Part shown: positions 1 to 8,876 of the stretch, piece after piece
Layout of the letters: each line of letters opens with the position of its first letter
How positions within the stretch are numbered: the first letter of the stretch is position 1
Origin: an uncultured Clostridium sp.
Lineage (GTDB): Bacteria > Bacillota > Clostridia > Clostridiales > Clostridiaceae
Length of the DNA: 53,540 nt
Direction: 5' to 3'
NCBI GenBank assembly: GCA_900547475.1
Contig: URGW01000027.1
Location: 1-53,540 of the forward strand
Made by a program: the position numbers and the translations under genes
Notes under the pieces: generated by a model
Seen by the model: only the letters and a program-made list of their open reading frames with translations
The model's database searches: none
What the model was told of the DNA's origin: nothing

Positions 1-777
1 GGAATGTAAATATAGTTAGTCCTAATGATTTTGTTGCTGATAATGATGTAGAAGTAGCTCCATATTGGAATGTAAATGTTAATACAAATACATCGTCTCA
101 AACTCAAACTAATGTAGAAGTAGCTCCATATTGGAATGTAAATATTTATAATGCTATATTGCCACCGTTAACTACCTTTGTAGAAGTAGCTCCATATTGG
201 AATGTAAATTTTTTTAAATCATTCAAAATAGCTTTCTTATCTATAGTAGAAGTAGCTCCATATTGGAATGTAAATGTACTTCTCATATCTATTTTCCCTC
301 CTCAATTTCTGTAGAAGTAGCTCCATATTGGAATGTAAATAAACTTTAAAAGAAATTGAAGAAATTTTAATAAGGGTAGAAGTAGCTCCATATTGGAATG
401 TAAATTGATGTAATGTATTACCTTTCAACTTCCGCTACATCGTAGAAGTAGCTCCATATTGGAATGTAAATACAATGGAGTTAATAGAAAAACTAAACGA
501 GGATAGAGTAGAAGTAGCTCCATATTGGAATGTAAATAAATTAGCGTATTATAATTACATAATTATAGGGTGCGTAGAAGTAGCTCCATATTGGAATGTA
601 AATTACAGAACTAGAAAGACAATGAGAATAGTAATTCAGTAGAAGTAGCTCCATATTGGAATGTAAATTATGGAGTTGATAACTTAAACTTCTTATCTTT
701 AGCTGTAGAAGTAGTTCCATATTGGAATGTAAATTGTACAACTCAAACATATGCAGAAAAGTCAAATGAAGTAGAAG
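1..777 (+). CRISPR. CRISPR array, right-hand end, 12 spacers visible
   Basis: A 30-bp repeat starting GTAGAAGTAG and ending ATGTAAAT recurs with full copies starting at 48, 114, 180, 246, 311, 376, 442, 508, 574, 639 and 705. The last 11 bases of another copy lie at 1-11. Spacers are 35 or 36 bp. The repeat holds a short inverted repeat, TCCA-TAT-TGGA, a possible Cas6 hairpin; the 3' eight bases ATGTAAAT would form the crRNA 5' handle. The copy at 705 has one change (C to T at 715). After one more 36-bp spacer (735-770) the first seven repeat bases recur at 771-777 and the array ends. Degeneration on the right puts the leader to the left, with transcription on the plus strand. The repeat style suits clostridial type I-B or III systems, but no cas gene is in the window. 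Confidence 0.98.
771..777 (+). repeat. Truncated terminal CRISPR repeat
   Basis: The seven bases GTAGAAG equal the start of the repeat and lie exactly 66 bp (30 + 36) after the start of the last full repeat, so they are in register. The next bases are GAGGG, completing the GGAGG ribosome site (777-781) of the following gene. The array therefore once extended further and was cut here, or the leader-distal end formed at this junction. Confidence 0.75.
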
Positions 778-791
778 GAGGGTGACTTAAA

Positions 792-1706
792 ATGTGGTCT
801 GAAAAAAGAGGTATTGAAGATTTTATATTTTTTGCTGTATTTCCTATATTAATAAATATAACTACTAATTTAGTATATTTTTTAAGTAATGATCCCAGTT
901 CGATGTTACAAATTGTAAATGATTTTAATGGTTTTACTACCTTCGGAGTTGTTGTATCTTGTATATTTAACTTTTTTATAAAGCAAAAAGAACTTTCTAA
1001 GGATGAAAAGGACAAGCTTAATAAAAAAATGTTTGGAATGAAATTATTAAGCATAGCTTTTATTGGATATATGATATTTTCAGTTGTTGTTGTAAGAAAC
1101 ACTAGCACAAGTATTTCTTCATTAATTATGTTTATTTCATATATAAACTGGTATATTCTTAAATTTAAAAGCAAGATAATTGTTGAGGTTGGACTTTCTG
1201 AAACTCAAAAAAACTGGAGAAAATTTCATAATATACCTACCTATCAAGAAAATACTTTGTTATGGAAAATTAAGCCTATGATTTTTCCTCATGTATCTGT
1301 TAGTTTAGGTGAAAGAGTAAAACATATTAACTGGTTTGTTCTTATATTCATACTTATATTCTTTAAATCCTTTACTAAATTTACATTAGAAATTCTTCCA
1401 ATTATGATTATTATTTTTATATTAATATTTTCAGAGGTTTTATATTTCATAGATGTACTAATGGGATTATATTCAGAAACAGAAGGGAAATGTACAGGAA
1501 TTATATTAAAGGAAAGAAAGATAAATGGAGAAAGAAAAATATATTATGAGATATATGTTACTGATGTTGTAAATAAACGAGAACTTAAATTTAAAGTGTA
1601 TAAATACTGCAACGATTATATTAAACTTATACATGGAGGGCTTTCTAAAAAAGTTATAAAAGTAAATCATGATAATCCTTGTAAATTTTTTAGAGAGGAT
1701 TTTTAA
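792..1706 (+). CDS. Unknown six-helix membrane protein next to the CRISPR array
   Basis: 304 residues, no family recognised. Hydrophobic segments at about 11-31, 46-64, 83-101, 106-123, 178-196 and 199-221 predict six membrane helices, with a charged loop at 64-82 (KQKELSKDEKDKLNKK) and a soluble loop at 125-177. Residues 222-304 form a soluble, probably beta-rich tail rich in Lys, Tyr and Ile. The start is supported by GGAGG at 777-781. I see no separate promoter between the array and the gene, so it may be transcribed from the array or from a promoter inside it. It could be a CRISPR-linked accessory membrane protein or an unrelated neighbour; nothing in the sequence decides this. Confidence 0.85.
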   Translation: MWSEKRGIEDFIFFAVFPILINITTNLVYFLSNDPSSMLQIVNDFNGFTTFGVVVSCIFNFFIKQKELSKDEKDKLNKKMFGMKLLSIAFIGYMIFSVVVVRNTSTSISSLIMFISYINWYILKFKSKIIVEVGLSETQKNWRKFHNIPTYQENTLLWKIKPMIFPHVSVSLGERVKHINWFVLIFILIFFKSFTKFTLEILPIMIIIFILIFSEVLYFIDVLMGLYSETEGKCTGIILKERKINGERKIYYEIYVTDVVNKRELKFKVYKYCNDYIKLIHGGLSKKVIKVNHDNPCKFFREDF

Positions 1707-1802
1707 AATATATTAATGTGGGAGAGTAGAAAGGTTTATGTAAAAACAAATCTATAACATTAGACTGCATTTATATCATTAAGTAAGTTACGAATAATGG
1801 AT

Positions 1803-1838
1803 AAAGATGATTCCTGTTCAATGCAGAAATCATCTTTT
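1803..1838. terminator. Possible bidirectional terminator hairpin
   Basis: Ten-base arms AAAGATGATT (1803-1812) and AATCATCTTT (1828-1837) enclose a 15-base loop and are followed by a short T run. It sits between two convergent genes, so it could serve both. The large loop and short T run make it only moderately convincing. Confidence 0.5.
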
Positions 1839-1923
1839 AAATTGGTTTACTATTTTTTACTGTCCTTAACAATGGGTAAGTTTATTATTTCCATAAAGTT
1901 TTATATAATATCGGAAAAGTGGA

Positions 1924-3936
1924 TTATCTATTTAAGTATTCTTCCATTATTGCTTTAACCTTTGGAATTGGAATACTACTACCGCCCCTATCTTTTACAT
2001 CTTCTACTATCATTGCAACTGCAAGTTTAGAGCTAGTTGTATCAACAGCTACAAACCAACCATTTTCAGTTCCAGTAGTATCGTCTTGAGATGCTTTTAT
2101 TTCAGCAGTTCCAGTTTTGGCAGCAATATTAAATCCGTCAATTTTAGCTGAATGAGCACTACCGTTAGCATCATTAACCATTGCAGAAAAATCTTCTATC
2201 AATGTAGGTAAATATTCAGATTTAATTGCTGATTCTTTCCAAACAGTAGCAGAACTATCAGAAGTTAAAACTAATCTTGGATTCATGATATTACCATCAT
2301 TAGCTAAGGCACTATAAGCTAGAGCCATATTTAATGGTGTTACCATTAATTCACCTTGTCCGTACCCTGTATCTGCTAATAATATTTCGCTATCTAAACT
2401 TCCATTATTAGAAATACTAGAATTAGTCATAGGATATTCAAAGGTTAATTCTTCACCTATACCAAATCCTTTAATTCCATTAATTAAATTTTCACTACCA
2501 ATTTTTAATGCTAGCTGAGCAAAGTATATATTATCCGAATATTTAGCAGCTTCTCTCAAAGTTATTGGAGCTGTTATATTATTAACTCTAGTTATAAAAT
2601 AATTGCCCCAGCTTGAATCTTTTTGCCAACTTTGACTGTCTATAGTAACACTTTCGTCAGCATTTAGTATTCCATTGTTTAATCCAATTGAAGCAGTTAA
2701 AAGCTTCATTGTTGAGCCAGGAGCATATGTTTTACTAAATCTATTAATTTGATCTGTATAATTATTCGCTTCTCTTTCAGCTGCTTTGGTTTTTGTAACA
2801 TATGTTGTAAACATATTTGAATCATAAGAAGGGGCACTAACTAATGCTAAAACTTCTCCTGTTTTAGGATCAACAGCTGTAACAGCCCCTTTTTCTCCAG
2901 TTAATTGGGCATAAGAATTAGTTTGTAAAGTTGAGTCTATGGTAAGTTTAATATCAGCACCATTTACAACTTCCTTTTTTAAAATTGAAATTTCCTCATT
3001 ATTTCTACTAAGATAAATTTCAGCACCATCTTCACCACGTAAAGTATCTTCATAAACTTGTTCAATTCCAGCTTTTCCAATTAAACTTGTTTGTGTATAT
3101 CCTTTATCACTTTTAGATTCTAATTCCTCAGCTGTAATAGATCCAACATATCCGATTAATCTTCCAAAAGCTTCTCCTCCATTATAAACCCTAGAGGTTT
3201 TTTGGTTAATAATTATGCCTTCATCACTTCTATTAACTAAAGTTGTCAATTTTTCATCATTTGAAAGTATATCTACTATTGGAACAAAATATTCTGGATT
3301 TGAATTTGCATTTAATTTATTTATAATAGTTTCTTCACTTATATCTAAAGTATTTGCAAGCTCTGTTATTTTAGCCTCGCGATTTTCTGAATCGAATTTA
3401 GATGGGTGTATTCCAACAACATAGATTGTCCCATCTTCAGCTAAAATATTATCATTTCTATCAAGTATTTTTCCTCTAGTATGACTAATTGTTCTAACAT
3501 AAACTTTATCACCCTCAATCATATTAGGAAATATTAGACTTTCATCCCAGTTGATAAGGTATTGTTTATCTTCTTTATAAATATTTACTTTGTAATCACT
3601 TATGTTTAATTCTCCAGCAACAGTAGTAGCTTTAAGGGAGAAGGGAACAGTATAGTAATCTTCATTTTTTATAATATCACCAGAAATTTCTATTTCAAGA
3701 TCCTTTAAATTTATTGCTGAATATATATTTGTATATCTATTTACAAAAGTTTCTTCATCAATATATTTTTTAGAGTTCTCACTTAACATGGAATACATTC
3801 CAGAAAAATCGTTATTAATCCATTTTTCTTTAAAAGTATTAAATGTTTCTTCATATTTATTAATTTTTGAACAGGAAATTGAAATAACTATTATAAGTAA
3901 TAGTGAAAATAACAGTATATTTCTAAATTTTTTCAT
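1924..3936 (-). CDS. Class B penicillin-binding protein, lipoprotein with NTF2-like N-domain
   Basis: A peptidoglycan transpeptidase of 670 residues acting outside the membrane. Residues 1-22 are a lipoprotein signal ending in SISC (lipidated Cys22). Residues about 25-140 resemble the NTF2-like N-terminal domain of MecA/PbpC-type proteins, 145-300 the dimerisation domain, and 345-665 the transpeptidase. The active-site motifs are all present: STMK at 408-411 (Ser408 nucleophile), SDN at 467-469 and KTGT at 607-610. The start with AAGGAGGT at 3941-3948 is preferred over an upstream in-frame ATG that has no ribosome site and adds 20 non-signal residues. The gene stands alone with its own promoter, divergent from topoisomerase III. 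MecA-like architecture is known for low beta-lactam affinity in some species, but the sequence alone cannot show that here. Confidence 0.95.
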   Translation of the reverse strand: MKKFRNILLFSLLLIIVISISCSKINKYEETFNTFKEKWINNDFSGMYSMLSENSKKYIDEETFVNRYTNIYSAINLKDLEIEISGDIIKNEDYYTVPFSLKATTVAGELNISDYKVNIYKEDKQYLINWDESLIFPNMIEGDKVYVRTISHTRGKILDRNDNILAEDGTIYVVGIHPSKFDSENREAKITELANTLDISEETIINKLNANSNPEYFVPIVDILSNDEKLTTLVNRSDEGIIINQKTSRVYNGGEAFGRLIGYVGSITAEELESKSDKGYTQTSLIGKAGIEQVYEDTLRGEDGAEIYLSRNNEEISILKKEVVNGADIKLTIDSTLQTNSYAQLTGEKGAVTAVDPKTGEVLALVSAPSYDSNMFTTYVTKTKAAEREANNYTDQINRFSKTYAPGSTMKLLTASIGLNNGILNADESVTIDSQSWQKDSSWGNYFITRVNNITAPITLREAAKYSDNIYFAQLALKIGSENLINGIKGFGIGEELTFEYPMTNSSISNNGSLDSEILLADTGYGQGELMVTPLNMALAYSALANDGNIMNPRLVLTSDSSATVWKESAIKSEYLPTLIEDFSAMVNDANGSAHSAKIDGFNIAAKTGTAEIKASQDDTTGTENGWFVAVDTTSSKLAVAMIVEDVKDRGGSSIPIPKVKAIMEEYLNR

Positions 3937-3967
3937 ATAAACCTCCTTAAATAGTGTCTCATTGATT

Positions 3968-3996
3968 ATTATACTATTTAGTGGGAAAAAATCCAA
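3968..3996 (-). promoter_or_regulatory. Sigma-A promoter of the penicillin-binding protein gene
   Basis: On the minus strand TTGGAT (3996-3991), a 17-base spacer and TATAAT (3973-3968) lie 32 bases before the chosen ATG. Confidence 0.7.
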
Positions 3997-4094
3997 TAAT
4001 ATAAAATTAATAGTTTGTTATATTAAAATCTTATATGTTATTTATTTTGGTTTTAACATTATTTAAAGCTTTATTAGGAGTTTAAAGGAAATTA

Positions 4095-4103
4095 TGATAT
4101 AAT
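4095..4103 (+). promoter_or_regulatory. Extended -10 promoter of topB
   Basis: TGATATAAT gives an extended -10 (TG, one base, TATAAT at 4098-4103) 33 bases before the topB start. No good -35 box is seen. Confidence 0.6.
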
Positions 4104-4135
4104 GAATAGAAAATCTTAAAGAAAAAGGAGAAAAT

Positions 4136-6316
4136 ATGAGTAAGATTTTAGTATTGGCAGAAAAGCCATCAGTAGGTAGAGATTTAGCAAAAGTTTTAAA
4201 ATGTAATAATAATAAAGGTTCATATATAGAAGGAAGTAAATATATAGTAACTTGGGCAATGGGGCATTTAGTAGGTCTTATGAATCCAGAGGGTTATGAT
4301 AATAAATATAAAGAGTGGAAGATGGAAACACTTCCAATGTTACCTAAGCATATGAAACTAGTTGTATTAAAGAAAACAGGAAAGCAATTTAACGAAGTTA
4401 AAAAGCTTATGAATAGGGAAGATGTTAGTGAAATAGTCATTGCAACAGATGCTGGAAGAGAAGGAGAACTTGTTGCAAGATGGACCATAGAAAAGGCTGG
4501 AGTAAAGAAACCTCTTAAGAGATTATGGATTTCATCACAAACAGATAAAGCTATTTTAGATGGATTTAGGAATTTAAAAGATGGAAAAGAGTATGAAAAT
4601 CTTTATAGAGCTGCAGTTTGTAGAGCTGAAGCAGATTGGCTTGTTGGACTTAATGTAACTAGAGCATTAACCTGTAAATATAATGCTCAATTATCAGCTG
4701 GTAGAGTTCAATCACCAACACTTGCAATGATAGTTCAAAGAGAAGAAGAAATTAAAAACTTTAAACCAAAGAAATACTACACAGTAAATGCAAAGACAAA
4801 AGGGTATAGTTTATCTTGGCTAAATAAAGATAATAATAGTAGAATTTTTGATGAAGAGTTCGCAAATAAAATCCTTTCTAAAATAAAAGGTGCAGAGGGT
4901 GAAGTGGTTAATGTTAATTCTACAAACAAAAAGAAATTTTCACCAGCTCTTTATGACTTAACAGAATTACAAAGAGATGCTAATAAAATTTTTGGATATT
5001 CAGCAAAACAAACATTAAATATAATGCAAAGACTTTATGAAAATCACAAAGTATTAACTTATCCTAGAACAGATTCAAGATATATATCTACTGATATTGT
5101 AGCTACTATTCCAGATAGACTTAAAGCTATTTCAATAGGGGAATATAGAATTATAGCAGAAGGATTATTAAAAACAAAAATAAATTCTAACAAGGGGTTT
5201 GTAGATAACTCTAAGGTAAGTGATCATCATGCAATAATACCAACAGAAGAAAAACCTAATCTTTCAAATTTAAGCTCAGAAGAAAGAAAAATTTATGATT
5301 TAGTAGTAAAAAGATTTTTAAGTGTAATGCTTCCAGCATTTGAGTATGTTCAAACAACTATAGATGCAAAAGTAAATGAAGAAAGGTTTATAGCAAAGGG
5401 GAAAGTAGTAATATCTAAAGGGTGGAAAAAGCTTTACGATAAAATAGAAGATGAGTCATTTGAAGAGGATATTAAGGAACAAATATTACCTAATATTAAT
5501 AAAGGAGATAAGTTTATTATTGAAAATGTTTCTTTAAATAAAGGGGAAACTAAAGCCCCTTCAAGATTTACTGAAGGTAGTCTATTATCTGCAATGGAAA
5601 ACCCTCATAAATATATTAATGTAGGAAAAGATGCAGCTAAAACTTTAGGTGAAACTGGAGGATTAGGTACAGTTGCTACTAGAGCTGATATAATAGAAAA
5701 GCTGTTTAATTCTTTTGTTATAGAAAAGAAGGGAAAAGAAATTTTACCTACATCAAAAGGAAAACAACTTATAGACTTAGTACCTAAGGAGTTAAAGTCT
5801 CCATTATTAACAGCTAAATGGGAAAGTCAATTGGATGAAATAGCAAAAGGAAAAAGAGATTGGAATAGTTTTATTAGGGAAATGAAAAATTACTCTGTTG
5901 CCCTTGTAGAAGATGTAAAGGGGGCAAGTAGTAAATTTGTTCATGATAATAAGACTGGAAAGAAGTGTCCTAATTGTGGTAAATATCTTTTAGAAGTTAA
6001 AGGTAAGAATGGAACAATGAATGTTTGCCAAGATAGAGAGTGTGGATATAGAGAAAATGTTGCTAGAGTTACAAATGTAAGATGTCCTGAGTGTAAGAAA
6101 AAGTTAGAGCTTAGAGGGCAAGGTGAAGGTAAGATTTATATTTGTACTGGATCTAATTGCAATTTTAGAGAAAAAGCATCTGTGTTTGAAAAGAGATTTG
6201 ATAAAAAAGGAAAAATTGACAAGAGAGAAACTCAAAGAATAATGAAGAAAATGCAAAAGGAATCTGAAGAAATAAATGATAATCCATTTGCAGAACTATT
6301 AAAGAATTTTAAATAG
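4136..6316 (+). CDS. topB: DNA topoisomerase III (type IA)
   Basis: A 726-residue type IA topoisomerase that passes single strands to relax or decatenate DNA. The Toprim domain starts at residue 3 (VLAEKPSVGRD) and includes ATDAGREGE near 103-111, whose acidic residues bind Mg2+. The catalytic tyrosine is Tyr309 in LTYPRTDSRY. The C-terminus carries two CxxC zinc-ribbon modules (CPNC near 613 onward, and CPEC followed by an x-C-x5-C pair), as in many Firmicute TopB proteins. A good AAAGGAG lies 6-7 bases before the start. It is transcribed alone and ends in a terminator. The gene is intact and of normal length. Confidence 0.97.
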   Translation: MSKILVLAEKPSVGRDLAKVLKCNNNKGSYIEGSKYIVTWAMGHLVGLMNPEGYDNKYKEWKMETLPMLPKHMKLVVLKKTGKQFNEVKKLMNREDVSEIVIATDAGREGELVARWTIEKAGVKKPLKRLWISSQTDKAILDGFRNLKDGKEYENLYRAAVCRAEADWLVGLNVTRALTCKYNAQLSAGRVQSPTLAMIVQREEEIKNFKPKKYYTVNAKTKGYSLSWLNKDNNSRIFDEEFANKILSKIKGAEGEVVNVNSTNKKKFSPALYDLTELQRDANKIFGYSAKQTLNIMQRLYENHKVLTYPRTDSRYISTDIVATIPDRLKAISIGEYRIIAEGLLKTKINSNKGFVDNSKVSDHHAIIPTEEKPNLSNLSSEERKIYDLVVKRFLSVMLPAFEYVQTTIDAKVNEERFIAKGKVVISKGWKKLYDKIEDESFEEDIKEQILPNINKGDKFIIENVSLNKGETKAPSRFTEGSLLSAMENPHKYINVGKDAAKTLGETGGLGTVATRADIIEKLFNSFVIEKKGKEILPTSKGKQLIDLVPKELKSPLLTAKWESQLDEIAKGKRDWNSFIREMKNYSVALVEDVKGASSKFVHDNKTGKKCPNCGKYLLEVKGKNGTMNVCQDRECGYRENVARVTNVRCPECKKKLELRGQGEGKIYICTGSNCNFREKASVFEKRFDKKGKIDKRETQRIMKKMQKESEEINDNPFAELLKNFK

Positions 6317-6330
6317 TATATATGATAATG

Positions 6331-6378
6331 GAGAAGTGATAAAATTTAGAGTTAAGTTGTATTTTCACTTCTCTTTTT
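6331..6378 (+). terminator. Terminator after topB
   Basis: Arms GAGAAGTGA (6331-6339) and TCACTTCTC (6365-6373) are followed by TTTTT. Confidence 0.8.
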
Positions 6379-6479
6379 ATGAAGAATCTATAATTTTTTA
6401 TAACTTTATATCTAATAGAATAAAAGCTGAATAATATGTGAAAAATAAATGTAAAAAATGGAGAAAATATTAATCTTAC

Positions 6480-6508
6480 TTGATATTGGAAAGTATACAT
6501 AATATAAT
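6480..6508 (+). promoter_or_regulatory. Sigma-A promoter of secDF
   Basis: TTGATA (6480-6485), a 17-base spacer and TATAAT (6503-6508), 35 bases before the secD start. This is a near-consensus housekeeping promoter. Confidence 0.8.
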
Positions 6509-6543
6509 TATTGTGAGATAAAAGTACAAAAAGGGGGAAAACC

Positions 6544-7797
6544 ATGAAAAAAGGACGAACAAAAGTTAGAAGCGCTATACTATTTATTCTAACATTAGTT
6601 GTTATAGTTACATTCGCCTATTCTGGTGGTATAGGTGTTGAAATAGCAGGATGGGAATTTAAGTCATTCAATAAAGCTATTACTAAGGGGCTTGACTTAC
6701 AAGGTGGAGTTTCTGTGTTGATGGAGATACAAGATGAGAATGTAACAAAATCGGATTTAGAAAAAACAAGACAACTTATTGATTTAAGAGTTAATAAGCT
6801 AGGTGTTGCTGAAACTTCAGTAACAATAGAAGGAGACAGAAGAGTTAGAGTTGAGATTCCAGGTGAATATAACTCTAAGGATTTAGTTGATAGTTTATCT
6901 AAAACTGGTAATTTAACATTTAAAGATGCAGATGGAAATGAAGTTTTAAATGGTTCAGATGTGGATGAGGCAAGTGTAGTTATTAATAGTACTAACAATG
7001 CACCAGTAGTATCATTAAAACTAACAGATGAAGGTACTAAAAAATTTGCAGAAGCAACCCAAGCAAATCTTAATAAAACAATTTCAATTTATATGGATGA
7101 TGAAGAAATATCAAGTCCAACAGTAAATGCTGTTATAACTGATGGTAATGCTATTATAGAAGGTAGCGGTAGCTTAGATGAAGCTAAGAATTTAGCTGGT
7201 TTAATCAATGCAGGGGCACTACCTGTAACCGTTAAAGCTGCACAAATAGAGAATGTTGGGGCTCAATTAGGAGCTGAAGCACTTCCAAATGCCGTAAAAG
7301 CTGGACTTATAGGAATAGTAATTATATTTGTATTTATGATTATTTATTATAGAGTACCAGGAGTTATTGCAAGTATAGCCTTAACATTATATGTATGCTT
7401 AGTTTTATTAGCCTTTGTTGAGGCTGATGTTGCATTAACCCTTCCAGGGATTGCTGCATTCCTTTTAACTGTTGGTATGGCAGTTGATGCAAATATACTT
7501 ATATTTGAAAGAATTAGAGAAGAATTGAAAAATGGAATGTCTGTAAAGTCAGCTGTAGATAAAGGGTTTAGTAATGCTTTATCTTCAATTGTTGACTCTA
7601 ATATAACTACTATTATAGCCGCACTTGTACTTTATTTTATGGGTACAGGAAGTGTTAAAGGATTTGCTGTAACATTAATAATAGGTATAGTAGTAAGTAT
7701 GTTTACAGCTGTAATTGTTACTAAAACATTGATGAGATGGGCTGTTGATATGGGGATGTTAAAATCTCATTGGCAGTTTAGAGTAAAGAGGGGGTAG
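6544..7797 (+). CDS. secD: Protein translocase subunit SecD
   Basis: A 417-residue subunit of the SecDF complex, which uses ion-motive force to help pull secreted proteins across the membrane. It has one N-terminal membrane helix (about 11-30), the conserved GLDLQGGVSVLMEI start of the extracytoplasmic P1 domain, and five further helices from about 250 onward. The signature GMAVDANILIFERIREE (near 320-336) is intact. It is shorter than the E. coli protein (about 615) because the external domain is reduced, as usual in clostridia. AAGGGGG precedes the start. secF follows three bases after the stop, so the two are translated from one message. Confidence 0.97.
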   Translation: MKKGRTKVRSAILFILTLVVIVTFAYSGGIGVEIAGWEFKSFNKAITKGLDLQGGVSVLMEIQDENVTKSDLEKTRQLIDLRVNKLGVAETSVTIEGDRRVRVEIPGEYNSKDLVDSLSKTGNLTFKDADGNEVLNGSDVDEASVVINSTNNAPVVSLKLTDEGTKKFAEATQANLNKTISIYMDDEEISSPTVNAVITDGNAIIEGSGSLDEAKNLAGLINAGALPVTVKAAQIENVGAQLGAEALPNAVKAGLIGIVIIFVFMIIYYRVPGVIASIALTLYVCLVLLAFVEADVALTLPGIAAFLLTVGMAVDANILIFERIREELKNGMSVKSAVDKGFSNALSSIVDSNITTIIAALVLYFMGTGSVKGFAVTLIIGIVVSMFTAVIVTKTLMRWAVDMGMLKSHWQFRVKRG

Positions 7798-7800
7798 AAG

Positions 7801-8673
7801 ATGTTTAAGATAATAGAAAAGACAAAGATTTGGTTTTCAATATCCCTAGCAATTATATTAGTTGGTGTAGTTTTAATGGCAACTAGAGGATTAAATTTTG
7901 GTATTGATTTTAAAGGTGGTACTAAAGTTGTTGTTGATTTTGGAGATAGCTTTGATAAAGTAGAAGCTGATGAAATAGTAAAAGAATATGCATCAGATGC
8001 AGTAACAAAAACTATAGAAACTACTCAATATGAAATTAAATCAAAAGATTTGGATGAGACTAAGACAGCAGAATTATTTAATGCATTAAAGGAAAAGTAT
8101 TCATTAGAGGATTCAGCTTTAGTTTCTCAAAGTCAAATAGGGCCATCAGTAGGAAAAGAGTTAACAAAAAATGCATTTATTTCTGTGGCAGTTGCTTGTG
8201 TGGCGATGCTTATTTATATAGCAATAAGGTTTGAATTTAATTTTGGTTTAGCTGCTATAATTGCTTTATTACATGATGGTTTAATAACTTTATCAGTTTA
8301 TGCAATTTTTAATATACCTGTAAATATTTCATTTATAGCCGCTATGTTAACAATTCTAGGATATTCAATTAATGATACTATTGTTATTTTTGATAGAATA
8401 AGAGAAAATCGTCATAGTATGAGAAGAAGTACTCCAACTGAAATAGCAAATGTAAGTATTAATAAGACTTTATCTAGATCTATAAATACTTCGTTAACTA
8501 CTTTAGTAATAATTGGGACAGTTAATATATTTGTACCAACAGTGAGAGAGTTTTCATTCCCATTATTAATAGGTATTGCTGGTGGAGCTTATTCTTCAAT
8601 CTTCATAGCATCTCCAATTTGGGTATTATTACAGAATAGAAAAGCAAAAAATAAAAAAGTAAAAACAGCTTAA
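7801..8673 (+). CDS. secF: Protein translocase subunit SecF
   Basis: A 290-residue partner of SecD in the accessory export complex. It shows GIDFKGGTKVVVDF near residues 34-47, a small external domain, and five C-terminal helices including YSINDTIVIFDRIRENR, the SecF version of the SecD signature. It starts three bases after the secD stop; its ribosome site lies in the end of secD (GAGGGGG). The pair is split as in clostridia rather than fused as in Bacillus. A strong terminator follows. Confidence 0.97.
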   Translation: MFKIIEKTKIWFSISLAIILVGVVLMATRGLNFGIDFKGGTKVVVDFGDSFDKVEADEIVKEYASDAVTKTIETTQYEIKSKDLDETKTAELFNALKEKYSLEDSALVSQSQIGPSVGKELTKNAFISVAVACVAMLIYIAIRFEFNFGLAAIIALLHDGLITLSVYAIFNIPVNISFIAAMLTILGYSINDTIVIFDRIRENRHSMRRSTPTEIANVSINKTLSRSINTSLTTLVIIGTVNIFVPTVREFSFPLLIGIAGGAYSSIFIASPIWVLLQNRKAKNKKVKTA

Positions 8674-8674
8674 T

Positions 8675-8728
8675 ATTATATCCAAAAAAGAAGTAGTAAG
8701 GAATTACTGCTTCTTTTTTGGATATAAT
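8675..8728. terminator. Long 25-bp hairpin terminator after secF
   Basis: Arms 8675-8699 and 8704-8728 pair over 25 bases with one G-U pair and close on a GGAA (GNRA-type) tetraloop. The inner part, AGAAGTAGTAA with its complement followed by TTTTTT, is a classical terminator. The outer part lets the T run pair back with A residues, so the element is symmetrical and could act in both directions. Confidence 0.88.
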
Positions 8729-8876
8729 ATACAAAAAAAGATAAAATAAGTGCACACCATTCTAAAAATAAAAGATTTTACAAGATAATTTGCTATCAAA
8801 TGCAGAAAACATTTGTATTATATCGATTTATCTATTATAATATAACTGTTTTCTTATTATTGTGGAGGAGTTTGTC

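Noticed and set aside
237..765. Minus-strand reading frames across the CRISPR array with a repeated LHSNMELLL peptide
   Set aside because: They are translations of the CRISPR repeat with no ribosome site; the periodic peptide reflects the 65-66 bp repeat unit.
743..1174. 143-codon minus-strand frame opposite the membrane protein
   Set aside because: No ribosome site; the plus-strand frame has a better start, membrane topology and codon use.
6618..6998. 126-codon minus-strand frame inside secD
   Set aside because: Shadow of the secD frame; no ribosome site and secD motifs are intact.
8862..8876. GTG start for the RecJ-like protein 15 bases upstream
   Set aside because: It overlaps the GGAGGAG ribosome site of the ATG at 8877.
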